This document shows positions 54,806-64,000 of a stretch of 64,000 nt of DNA, piece by piece. Source of the DNA: Thalassia testudinum. Lineage: Eukaryota > Streptophyta > Magnoliopsida > Alismatales > Hydrocharitaceae. Within the stretch, counting starts at the first letter, position 1; each line of letters begins with the position of its first letter. The stretch is taken from assembly GCA_037157565.1 (NCBI GenBank), contig JAZHRO010000073.1, forward strand, positions 12,344,501-12,408,500, written 5' to 3'. Position numbers and translations under genes: made by a program. A model generated the notes under the pieces. That model was not told the DNA's origin, ran no database searches, and saw only the letters and a list, made by a program, of their open reading frames with translations.

Positions 54806-56507
54806 TGTTGGTGCTAGAGCACCACGATCGTTTGTTTTGATGATAACAAAACACATGTCGTTTAATATTTGCACTTGGAGTCTTAGATTTCAGGTCAATT
54901 GCAAATGGAGACGTGATTAGACGGAATTCGAGCTCGCATCCAGGATGGATTGGAGGAGCTTGATGGAGAATAGAGGGGATTCGCGAGGAGCGATAGATTG
55001 AAGATGGAACGACAAGAAGAATAGGATAGAATTTCATTTTATTCCTTTCATGTACTTTTGTCGTTACTTTCTTGCTCATTATTTCCTTATAACATTATGT
55101 TAAAGAGCCTCAAAGTACCCTAATAGTAGTCCTAGGAACACCGGCACAACCCTAGGATACTTAGGTTTTCTGTAGAGAACTTAGAAAACCAATATAGGGT
55201 TCAAACAGAATTTTCAGACGTCTAATTCCCAAATCAGACGTCTGATAATGTGTTTTAAGACATCTGACTGTTGATTTAGATGTCTGATAACATTTAGGCT
55301 GGACATAGTTAGTTCTGTCTGATGAAATCAGACGTCCAGACCTTAGACCAGACGTCTTAGGAGACGTCTGATGACTTTGCCAGAAGTCCAATTAGTGGAC
55401 CATTGGCTCTCTTAGCATACACTCAAGGATATGACCGTTAGAGCCTTATCAGACATCCTTAAGCCCTTCTAGACGTGTGATAATTGACCGTTTTGCCTTG
55501 ACTGACCCGAAAATCTCTTCTCAAAGATTTTCTAGCCGTTGCAAATCCATTCCCATGAAAAAGTAGGTTTCCAGACTTCCAGACATAGTGCCAGACGTCC
55601 TGTATGTCGTCTGATGGACTTGCGCTAGAACCTTGTTTAGATCTGATTCAAGTCAGGAAGAGACTCGCCCAAAATCAGACGTCTGACCTTATTTTCAGAC
55701 GTCTTAAAGTGGTCTTCCAGACGTCTGATGCCAGAATTAGACATCTGATTACCCTGTCAGTGCAATGATTGTTCCTGATTTCGGGTTGATTCACTTGGGC
55801 TTTGCATCCAACGGCTATGGAAGCTTTTCCAAGCCTTCCGAAGCCTTCCTAAGGCCTCTATAAATAGTGGGGAGCCTTTACACACCTAGATACACAAGAC
55901 ACACACCTTGCAATGCACTTTCAAACCATTTTGTGTCTTTCTTGCTCTCTAAGCTCTAGTCTACATCTAGAGAGCATCAAGCTATTTTGATCACCCGCTA
56001 TCCCGCCATAGTTCACGAGAGCAATGTTGCGCCATCGCGTGGCTCACGCAGCTGCGTCATTGACTCGACGCACTCCTTGAAAAGGGGAGTTTCTTAATTC
56101 CTATAGAAGCTTAGGTTTAAAATTACTTTGTTGGCTCTATAGGATTATTTGTTATTTTATCTTTGTTATTTGGTTGGGTATTCGCTTTGCGAATTCCTGT
56201 CTCCTTCGTGGGACAAAATCCTTCTCGTGAAGAGAAGGGGTTGAGGAACGCTACCCTCGCACTTGTAGCGTGGTTGTAATTGAGGTTGAATCACCCTTGT
56301 TTAAAGTGATTCATTTAGTGGATTTGATCAACTTGGTTGATCGGAAAATCCTAACTCGAGAGGATTAGGTGGTGGTTTTCACCCGGTTTGGGTTTCCACC
56401 TAAAAATTATTGTGTGCTCGTGTGATTGAATTTTTTGATTGTTTATATTCTATTTCGTAATTTTTTACGTCACGCTGATCTCACCCCCTCCGAGTAGGGA
56501 AACCACA
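54806..56507 (+). mobile_element. 3' LTR of the Sirevirus element
   Basis: Starts TGTTGGTGCTAGAGC after the polypurine tract, ends GGAAACCACA before CATTC. TATAAATAG 55859-55867; TCCAACGGCTA 55807-55817; nine intact GACGTC. Confidence 0.9.
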
Positions 56508-57376
56508 CATTCCACCTCCACTAGTTGTGCACCATGGCTACCACCATCTCCATGCCAGGATGCTGGATCATCTCCCCAACCTCTCTCCACGGGCTGGCCT
56601 AATCACCATTAGCCGCCCCTCCTCCTCTCAACCATTCAAAGGCCATTGAAGCCCACCTTCGAATGCTCTTAGTTTTTGCTAGATTAGTAGCTAGTTCTTC
56701 ATATTTACATGCTTTCATTTACTGCTTAGTAGTGTAGCTCTTATTCTCCCCCAATGATGCATGCAAAATCCCCCCATAGATTCCTATATGTGATCATTTT
56801 CTGTTAGCTAGATTTGTATTTTCAAGCTTTCCTTTATAAGCTTTCCTTTAAATTCATGTTGCAAACACCTTCCTGAATGAATGAATGAAAGATATATTTT
56901 TTATATACATATCTCTGTGTTGAAATCACCATGAGCTTATTTATTGCAATCTATTTCATGTGATTCAAGTTGCCTGCTCTTCATTTTTATATATTGCAAC
57001 CAGCATGTCGGTTCCAGAAAATATTGAAGATTTAACTATCAATGCATTTTCCGTAAATAGCCACCACATAACTAGAATTGTGCATACCGAAACTCATACT
57101 TTCACCTTCGTTATCTATCTAACACCTGTGCACGTAATCAGAGTTCACAATAGAAGTGGCAAAACTTTAGTCCGAAGATTGGAAGCTGACGTGCGATTCT
57201 AAATAAGTAGAGCAATAAAAGATTGATTTCAGATTTGCATAACACCTCCCAGAGACGAACGACCAGGTCTCAAAGTCTTGTTATCTTTTTATAAATATTT
57301 TTTTTTGATCATATTGTGCACTATACTACGATGCATTTTCCTATCAAAATGTGCTTTATGAGAGACAAACACCTAT

Positions 57377-58320
57377 CCTAACTACCCCCTTGTTTTGTCC
57401 CCAAAACAAGGGGCCATCCTAGCACTACACGTCACCACACCACCACATCTAGTCCTCCCTTTTTCCCTCCAAACCCAACCTTCTGTAAGCCCCCATAGTT
57501 GACGCCAAACCATGCTATCCCTCGATGGTTGGCGCCACCTATGGTGTCCTTCCAACCCTAATCCACCACCCCCACCACCCCTTCATTTGATACCACCTAT
57601 CCTAGCCCTACATTAACCAACTACCCTCCAAATCCTAATCCTAACCATCCATCTATCCATTCCAACCTTCCCCCTTCCCTTCCTATTTAAACCCTCATTC
57701 TACCACCAAAAAGTGACACCCTTGGCTACATTTATTTCTTACCTAAAACCACCCCACAGCCATCCAAAGGAGGAAACAAGGAGAAGATTAAGGGAGCAAA
57801 TCCTGCTCCCTTGGTGCCTTCTTCTTCCTTTCCTCTTCCTTGGACCAAGCCATGGTGATTAGCATATCAAAGGGGATGGCCAGGCAAGGAGGATAATTTA
57901 GGGTGGACGTTCACCACCCTAGGAGGAGATAGAGGAAAACATCATCATTGAAGCTAGGAGTAGGAGTGCCCTCTTCACAGTACAGGAGTAGCCAGACTTG
58001 GAGCGAAGGTTCTTTACATCATTTGGAGGATATCTTCATCTTCTTATTTTCTCTTTTATATTAACTACTTTTGAATTTCTTGTATCAAGCATTTCACTAC
58101 TAGTACTTGATTTTATTAGCAATACAAAAGATTCATTCGCCTTTCAGTTTCTTTGTTCCTATTTTCTAGTGTGTTCTTTTTAGTAGCTTAGTGCACTACA
58201 CTCTTCCCTTCTAATTACCCTAGGTGCACTTGCCTAGGGTGAGCTTAGAATAGAAGACCCTTTTTGTCACATAGGCATAGTCTCTAGTCTTTTCGCATAG
58301 TTATCTTCGCATTCATTTCA
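57377..58320 (+). mobile_element. LTR of element J, second part
   Basis: Continuation of 32679-33745 beyond C. TATTTAAA at 57684-57691. U5-like text near 58060-58250 (TTTCTAGTGTGTTC, then CCTAGGTGCACTTGCCTAGGGTGAGCTTAGAATAG) is similar to the complement of 61030-61095. No U5 terminal motif was seen, so the end is lost or truncated near 58320. A minor ORF at 57998-58183 is not supported. Confidence 0.5.
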
Positions 58321-58614
58321 TTGGCCGTTATTTAAAAAAAACCTAAAAATAACAAAATCAAAAATACAAAAAATACAAGTGTTGATTTGGGAGAGTGAGA
58401 GAGAGAACAAGCTATTTGACTAATAAATTGGCCTCCTTGGATGACCCTAGATACTCATCATATCTAGGTTTATAAATTTCAAAAGCGATTATGAATTTGT
58501 ATGTCTCGATGACATAACTTGTATCAATTACAAATGGCGTAAAATTCATACCAATGCATTTTTATACTTATGCACATTGAATTATAATTTTGTTATCATT
58601 AAAAAAGGGAAGAA
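58321..58614 (+). other. 3' internal stub of Sirevirus element K
   Basis: AT-rich, ends TTGTTATCATTAAAAAAGGGAAGAA, which resembles the Sirevirus pre-LTR block with the polypurine tract reduced to AAAAAAGGGAAGA. No coding sequence. Confidence 0.5.
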
Positions 58615-59682
58615 TGTTAGTACCCTTATTTTGATGAAACAAAATTATTTCTTTATTGAGGACTACCATTACAGGTCAAATCAAGTTATGATGTGTCCAC
58701 ATCTAGTGAATTCAAACTCTTCAAGTGACATCAATGCTAGAAGAAGACTTGAAGATTGTTTTTACTTTATTAAGTCTAGAACTATGTAAGGAACCTCAAT
58801 AAAATAATCAACGATGATTTTTCAAATTCACAAAAGTCGTATTCCTTTATAAACCTCAGTTTTTTTACTAATGTTGGTCAACCGATCTTACTTTTGATCA
58901 ACCAATACTCTTGCTTAATTGATAAAAGACCTCCAATGGTCATATTTCCATTTTGATCGATTAACCCTTATTATTTAATCAATCAAAACATTCCAACAGT
59001 CAAATTTTCTTTAATTTTATAAAGTTGATCAAAATCCCAATTTAATTGATCAATATAGAATTGATCAAACCTTTTATTTAATTGACCAAAAGTATTTTTG
59101 ATCGACCAACCCCAGGTTTTGATCGATCAAAGCCGTATTTCCAGTATTTTCAAAATACATCGAAAAATACCTATAAATAGGACCCTCGACCCTCTATTCA
59201 AAACACACCTCAAGAGCTTTTAAAGAGCAAAACAGGCATATTCTATTTAGTGCTTTCGTGCCTCTACGCCTACGATTACTACGATCCAAAGCAAGATTCT
59301 TTGTGAATCTCAAAAGCTCAATTTATTCTAATCTTATTGAGGTTCCAAAGGAATATCTATTATAGTCTTTATTTTTCTGTTGCTTTTGATTTGGGATCCA
59401 AGTTATCTTGGAAGTCACGTTGTTGTTCTTCTCTTAGTCAGGTGTAAAAGAGAAGAAATCTTGTAAGAGGTTGTGACACCCTTATTCAAGTGGTACATTA
59501 GTGGATTGGCTAGTGTAGACTAGTCAGAGAAATCCTAAGCTGGGAGGCTTAGGTAGTGGCTTTTACCTGTAAGGGTTTCCACTCTAAATCAGGTGTTATC
59601 ATTTCTAGTTTGTGCATATTTGTATTTTTAATCTGTGGTGAATGATTTTTTAGTTGATCATAAAAGTTAGATATTACACTAT
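58615..59682 (+). mobile_element. LTR of Sirevirus element K
   Basis: Starts TGTTAGTACCC with a TTTTGATGAAACAAAA context matching 51541 on. TATAAATAGG at 59172-59181. The TTGATCGATCAA array lies upstream of it. GGGTTTCCACTCTAAAT (about 59574-59590) matches GGGTTTCCACCTAAAA near the end of the other Sirevirus LTR. The right boundary is approximate (ATATTACA near 59671-59678). Confidence 0.65.
58866..59135. repeat. TTGATCGATCAA-type array in LTR K
   Basis: A perfect TTGATCGATCAA at 59119-59130 and at least six other TGATCAA or TGATCGA copies (near 58895, 58954, 59026, 59048, 59062, 59099), with decayed forms (AACCGATC, TAATCAATC, TTGACCAA). Confidence 0.75.
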
Positions 59683-60760
59683 TGATAACAACCTAATTTA
59701 TTAGCCTAATTGGCTTAATCTAAGGCTAACTCTTTAGATAAATCATGCATTAGGTTTATCAATACTACATTTAGAGCGTGCATGCATATTTAGGCATTGC
59801 ATTTATTTATGCCTAATTATCTAATTTTAGACTTTTCTGAATAATGTAGGTACAAGATGTAAAGAATAACATGGAATCATGAGTGGGATGGAAGATAAAG
59901 CTACAGAGCTAGGAGCTGGTTGAAGAGCAAGACATGATTGAAGAAGAAATGAACACTTAAAGAAAGAAGAAGAGAGAGAGGGACTAGGATAACCTAACCC
60001 TACCCTTAGAACCCTAGGATACTCTTATCCCAACTCTTGCCCTTAGGATAGCTCAAATTGGATAAGTAAGCTTAGAAGCCAAAATCATGGATAACACTAT
60101 CCATGATCCTAATCCCTTATCCATAGAGTTATCTTATTATCTAGGAAGCTAGTTTTCTTATCCTAGAAACCAATCCCTAACCCAAGAACCTATTTAGGTT
60201 CATGAGCTCAATTAATTGGCTTCGTATAAGTCAATTTGGCTAACCTTAAGTCAATTGGGTTCACGGAACCTAATTGAAGTAAACCCAAGTTGATTAGACT
60301 TAATTAAGTATAATTGACCATAAACCTAACCCATTTGGGTGGATGTCTTCTTGATTGAGTGCACCTAAATTCAATTAGATTCACCCAGAACCTAATTGAG
60401 AAAATACCAACCCACACAGGTTTAATTAGGTTCATTATTACCTCATTAGACTAAGCCTTAACCTATTTAGATTTTTCTTAACCCAATTATGCATTTACAC
60501 ACACAATTAGACTAGGACCTACCTATTTCGACCCAACCCACTAGACTTAGGGTCACCCTTGCCTAATTAGGAACCTATTCTCACAACCTACGTCTACAAA
60601 ACCTAGTTCTAACCCTACCTACATATGACCCACGAAAATCCTAACCTAATCCTCTTATGTTGGTGCCAACTTAAGAAGATTTTATCCCTTAGTGGCTGAC
60701 CAAGAGATAAGATCTTATCTCTTGGTAAGATTTTATCCCTTGCTAGCCTGATACAAAAAT
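59683..60760 (+). mobile_element. Diverged Athila LTR L
   Basis: TGATAACAACC start, then ATGCATGCATA-like, GTAGGTACAAGATG-like and AGAGCTAGGAGCTGG-like blocks in the same order as the C LTR. The 60205-60560 part is rich in CAATTG-like words, as in C. It ends near 60760 where sequence homologous to the leader of M (minus) begins. No TATA box or U5 end recognised. Confidence 0.5.
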
Positions 60761-61964
60761 ATGCGATTTTGTAAAAAGAGAGCTTTGAGTCATTGTAACG
60801 TGTATAATTTGATCAAATTTTAAATTTATATTTCTAGATAGGTTGAAGTATTTATGGTCGCCTAAGGAGGAAATTGTAGTTTTCAAAAAGTATTTTCTCT
60901 CTTGCAAAACTTGAATCTCCCCTTTTGTGTTTTTATGTTTTGAATTTTTTTTTGGGTTTTAGAAATGATAATCGAGATATGCGAAACACATGAAAATAGA
61001 ACTACATCTAAGGGATAGCAACTAAATCTACACCTTTAAGCTCACCTTAGGAAGGTGTACCTAGGATAACTAGAGGGTAGAAGTGGGTGCAACAAGAAAT
61101 CAACTAGTTACTTGGAATCAAAAGCACATAAAATCACAAGTAGAATAATAGGAAAAGTATTCCACTACTTGGATAACTCACTTGTGTAGATGGGAACCAC
61201 ATAAATAATCCCCAAGTAGAGGAATACTTCTACACTACTGAGTACAACATAAAGAAAAGGAAGAAGATAGAAGAATCTTCATGTAGATGGAAATTGCCTT
61301 CACTAGGTTCAGAGAATATTTTTTCAGAATTTTTACTGTTGCAAATAAATAAATATCAATTTCTAACTAACAGGGGGTCAGATATGAGATTTTGACCTCG
61401 TGTTAGTTTTTCTTTTTGAAATAGTATTAAATGTGATCCAAAAATTTGGGAAAAATATGGGAGTGAAAGATAACTTGATTATCTTTCAAACCCCACCTTT
61501 TCTGGGTCAACCATATTCGTGTCTTGTTTGGAATTGATTTTTGAAGATTAGAAAATTTTGGATTTTACTTTGTTTGACCCCTGTACACTCCACGAATTTT
61601 TTAAAATTCCACAAATTGAATTTTTTTGTGGGAATAGTAGCGTTGGAAAGATAATTTGAGAATCTAATGATTTCCTGAATTTCAAAATTTTTCAACTACT
61701 AGAAACATGGCAAATGATTTTTCAAATCCATATCAAAATTCTTGCCTAATTTCTAAAAATAGTAATATGGCTTTTTCAAGTATTTTCAGTCCCAACTAAG
61801 CCTTTCTACGAAATTTTTCTTTACAAAAGCAAATCCTAACATAAGTTATGGTGTGTACCTAAATTTCTTCAACTATGCTCGATGTGTGCGTAGAATCCAC
61901 ATTTTGTACCTACACACCAAAGACAATACTCTAAATGAGATATCAAATCAAGAATCACCATGCG
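60761..61964 (-). other. Leader of element M (minus strand)
   Basis: Complement of 61370-61480 matches the C leader near 36840-36960 (TTTAATACTA-TTTCAAA, then the CTGACCCCCTG block). No gag is left before the junction with L near 60760. Confidence 0.65.
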
Positions 61965-61982
61965 TCCCCGACAACGGCGCCA
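61965..61982 (-). promoter_or_regulatory. Primer-binding site of M, tRNA-Asp type
   Basis: Complement reads TGGCGCCGTTGTCGGGGA, the Athila tRNA-Asp site, six bases from the LTR end at 61989. Confidence 0.9.
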
Positions 61983-61988
61983 TTTTCT

Positions 61989-62664
61989 TGAGATGTGGAA
62001 TCGTGATTTTGAAAATAATTTCATCGTAGTATAGTGTGAAAACACATCGACAAACAAATATAACGAGATTGGTAAGTCTTAGTCAAATTCAGGGAGGCAG
62101 AAAAGCGACTTGATTTAATAACAATCTAATCTAACTAGAACTAAAACACAAAGCATGATAAATATATGATATAAAGCAAATCAACTCCATTTAGATAATA
62201 ATCAGGCAAGTGTTCCATTTAGTTGAATGCTTGAAAATAACTAAAACTAACTAGAACTAAATCAAAATAACTAGAACAACAATTACAAGAACTAGAACTA
62301 ATATAATAAATAAACAACAACTATCTATTCTACTAGAACAATGGCACCAAGGGTGGTCCTTGGTAGCCTTTGGAGAGGCGTGGAGTAGCAGCAGTGGTGC
62401 ACCAAGGGTGGCCTTGGTGGATGTCTCGAAGGAAAAGGGTTCTTTGAAGCAAAAGGGAGCGAGAATTGTTTGGAGGAAGAGATGCCTCTCAAATGGGGGG
62501 TTTGGGGTCCTTTGATAACCAAAGTAAGGGTCAAAATAGGTATTTTAGAGCCCCTAAATTGTACAATCAACTTGGAGCAGCACAGGCCGCTGATCTGGTG
62601 ATCAACAGCTTAGATCGCGTAAAAACCGCACCTTCGCACACCTCCATTTCTTGTCCAACGGATG
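61989..62664 (-). mobile_element. U5 part of the 5' LTR of element M
   Basis: Complement ends ...ACTATACTACGATGAAATTATTTTC, hairpin arms, CACATCTCA. The rest of the LTR is displaced by LTR N at 62665; 62660-62664 (GGATG) would be N's left target duplication. Two short ORFs near 62325-62702 are without domains. Confidence 0.65.
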
Positions 62665-64000
62665 TGATGGGTGATGGGAACACCATCATAGGCTTTAACT
62701 AGCCAATTTTAGTTTGGAATAAAAGATAAAAGCTCCTACATATTCATATGAGGGTTATATCTTCAACTTATTATGTTTTGAGAAGAGAACAAAAAACCAG
62801 AATTAATTATGCAATTTTAACAGTAAATCATGAACACAGAATAACCAAGGGTTTGGTTAGGGGTTGAATAAAGGTCAAATGAGCATTAAAGTCTAATAAG
62901 TGGGTCCATGCAGACAGAAACAGGTTTTCACGCATTTCGGGAATTAATAGTAACTCAAAACACTAATTTCAGACCCACTGAAATAATAGAGGTTTTGGTC
63001 AGGATAAAATCCATCTAAATCTTTTAAAATTCATATAAGATTATCCCAAAAGGTTTGATACCCTTTATTTGACCATTGGAATCCATTTTGACCTTAAATA
63101 GAGTCACAGATACAATTCTCCCCTAATTTGGGTTTCTACGTAAATTACCTAGTCAAACTTGGTCAAAACTGAAATTAAACTTTACCATCAGATTCCTTGG
63201 GTCCAAATTAGGTTTGTACTAAAGTTTGGGCCCAATCAAAGTCCATCTTGACCTAGTTTTCATTTTGGTCCAGTCTAACTCTTTCTTTCTCATTCATGCC
63301 CCTAACTTTCGAAATATTTACAAAAGCCCCTAACTTCTCTTCATTTTCTTTAAATGGGTCCCTACCACCATGGCAGGTGTGAACCCAAAGGAGCCGAGCT
63401 TCAATTAAGGATACCTCCCTGATTTCTCGTCCAATCCCTTCCAAAATTGGAAGGAATGATCTTGAGGTCATCCCAAATCACCTGAATCGCATATTAGACT
63501 CAGATTTGGCCCAAGAAGATCATGAGAATCCTTAGAATTTTAGGGATCTTTTTCCCTAATCTTGAGCTCTTCAAGCTTGTTTCGAAGCTTGAGAGCCTAC
63601 CCGAGCTCTATAAAAAGGTCTCCGTCGCATAATCGTGCTCCATAGTAAGTTTTCGTCAGAGAAAACCCTCCATCCATCTTCGGCCACCTTTGTACCTTGC
63701 TTTGGTAACCCTCTCTGTCCTCCTCATCAGGCCATCCAATAATCAAATTGGATGGCCCTCTACCTGCCTCTGTTGACCCCGCTCCTTGCCAGCCACAGCA
63801 GGGGCGTTCTTCCTCTTCGTCATTGCCACACCAACTCACCAGGCCTCCTCATTTTCTTTGACTCTAGCTTGACAACGCCGGCACTCCCCATCCGCCCTCT
63901 TCAGTCCTAAGTTCCTCTATATCTTCCTCTCTCCCTCTATTCCCTTTTCCCATACTCACAACACACGCATGACCACCATCCAACCCGCTACACCATCATC
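62665..64000 (+). mobile_element. LTR N, relative of solo LTR E, runs off window
   Basis: Starts TGATGGGTGATGGGAACACCATCA (stem TGATGG/CCATCA). ATAAAAGCTCCTACAT and later blocks match the complement of E (43440-43470, 42950-43340). TATAAAAAGG at 63609-63618. No polypurine tract in front, so it is a 5' or solo LTR. Confidence 0.7.
63609..63618 (+). promoter_or_regulatory. TATA box of LTR N
   Basis: TATAAAAAGG within GAGCTCTATAAAAAGGTCTCC, about 945 bp into the LTR. Confidence 0.65.

Larger units (their letters stand above)
51541..56507 (+). mobile_element. Sirevirus-type Ty1/copia element, gag only
   Basis: LTRs 51541-53244 (1,704 bp) and 54806-56507 (1,702 bp), TG...CA, flanked by CATTC (51536-51540, 56508-56512). 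tRNA-iMet primer site 53247-53258. The interior is only 1,561 bp and holds a broken gag followed directly by the 3' noncoding region with seven AAGGGGGAG-type tracts. No protease, integrase, RT or RNase H. In the first 360 bp the LTRs differ at about 22 sites by hand count (around 6 percent), mostly transitions. It is a non-autonomous deletion derivative that would need enzymes from a relative. Confidence 0.92.
33746..57371 (+). mobile_element. Element C: Athila LTR retrotransposon with nested insertions
   Basis: Flanked by CCTAT (33741-33745 and 57372-57376). 5' LTR 33746-36092 (2,347 bp). The 3' LTR, 50053-57371 less the Sirevirus insertion and its duplicated CATTC, is also 2,347 bp. Inside: tRNA-Asp primer site, leader, gag, protease, RT, RNase H, integrase, 2-kb noncoding region, polypurine tract. 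Without the Sirevirus (4,972 bp) and the solo LTR pair at 40450-44841 (4,392 bp) the element is about 14.3 kb, at the large end for Athila. The LTR copies differ at a few percent of sites by eye, so it is not recent. No ORF is intact. Confidence 0.92.
50053..57371 (+). mobile_element. 3' LTR of element C, split by Sirevirus
   Basis: 50053-51540 and 56513-57371 together make one 2,347-bp LTR, equal in length to the 5' LTR. Carries GACGTC motifs (50540-50745), TATAAAAGG at 51454-51462, a CACACACCC run near 51206-51232 and the terminal ACTATACTACGATG motif near 57330. The downstream CCTAT repeats the left target site. Confidence 0.9.

Noticed and set aside
1..64000. CRISPR arrays, bacterial operons, ribosome-binding sites, riboswitches
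   Set aside because: The content is plant nuclear retrotransposon DNA. The repeats are palindromic word arrays or LTR parts, with no regular direct repeat-spacer pattern.

Overview
This window looks like heterochromatic or intergenic DNA of a flowering plant. It is built almost entirely from LTR retrotransposons nested in one another, and I found no convincing host gene, tRNA, rRNA or CRISPR array. The lineage evidence is internal. Most reverse transcriptase, RNase H and integrase fragments are of the Ty3/gypsy Athila type (motifs such as [20 protein letters not shown] and NPGWR-HPNFSW). Two primer-binding sites complementary to plant tRNA-Asp are present. A second group is Ty1/copia of the Sirevirus (SIRE/Maximus) type, with a tRNA-iMet primer site and multiplied AAGGGGGAG polypurine tracts. 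The species cannot be named from this sequence.

Layout, with local names. 1-762: plus-strand pol fragment. A (763-5157, minus): LTR, long 3' noncoding region and the RNase H-integrase end of pol. B (5158-17040, plus): an almost complete but dead element with LTRs at 5158-6748 and 15411-17040, its gag split by a solo-type LTR at 8017-9417. 17041-20030: unassigned degraded DNA that includes a CACTA transposon end at 18514. H (20031-21944, minus) and G (21945-25830, plus): two integrase halves joined head to head. F (25831-31090, minus): LTR, 3' noncoding region and an unusual acidic ORF. 31091-32040: AT-rich, unassigned. J (from 32041, plus): 3' end and LTR of an older element, into which C was inserted.

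C (33746-57371, plus) is the centrepiece: 2,347-bp LTRs, CCTAT target duplications, tRNA-Asp primer site, gag, protease, RT, RNase H and integrase. C was later hit twice. A minus-oriented B-family solo LTR (40450-44841) lies in pol and itself carries another solo LTR, E (40845-43512, duplication ATATC). A gag-only Sirevirus derivative (51541-56507, duplication CATTC) lies in C's 3' LTR. The nesting order J > C > B-family LTR > E can be read directly. After C come the rest of the J LTR, a Sirevirus LTR K (58615-59682), an Athila LTR L, and a minus-strand element M (leader, primer site, LTR) hit by LTR N, which runs off the right edge.

Every coding region is broken by stops, frameshifts or truncation. 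The more interesting content is noncoding. Athila 3' ends carry two polypurine tracts, each preceded by a stem-loop, and the LTR itself opens with a stem-loop. The 3' noncoding region of A/C/F has a dispersed decamer, CCACCAAATA. Several unrelated LTRs carry dense arrays of short palindromes (GACGTC, GTACCGGTAC, TTGATCGATCAA, AGCT, AATT).
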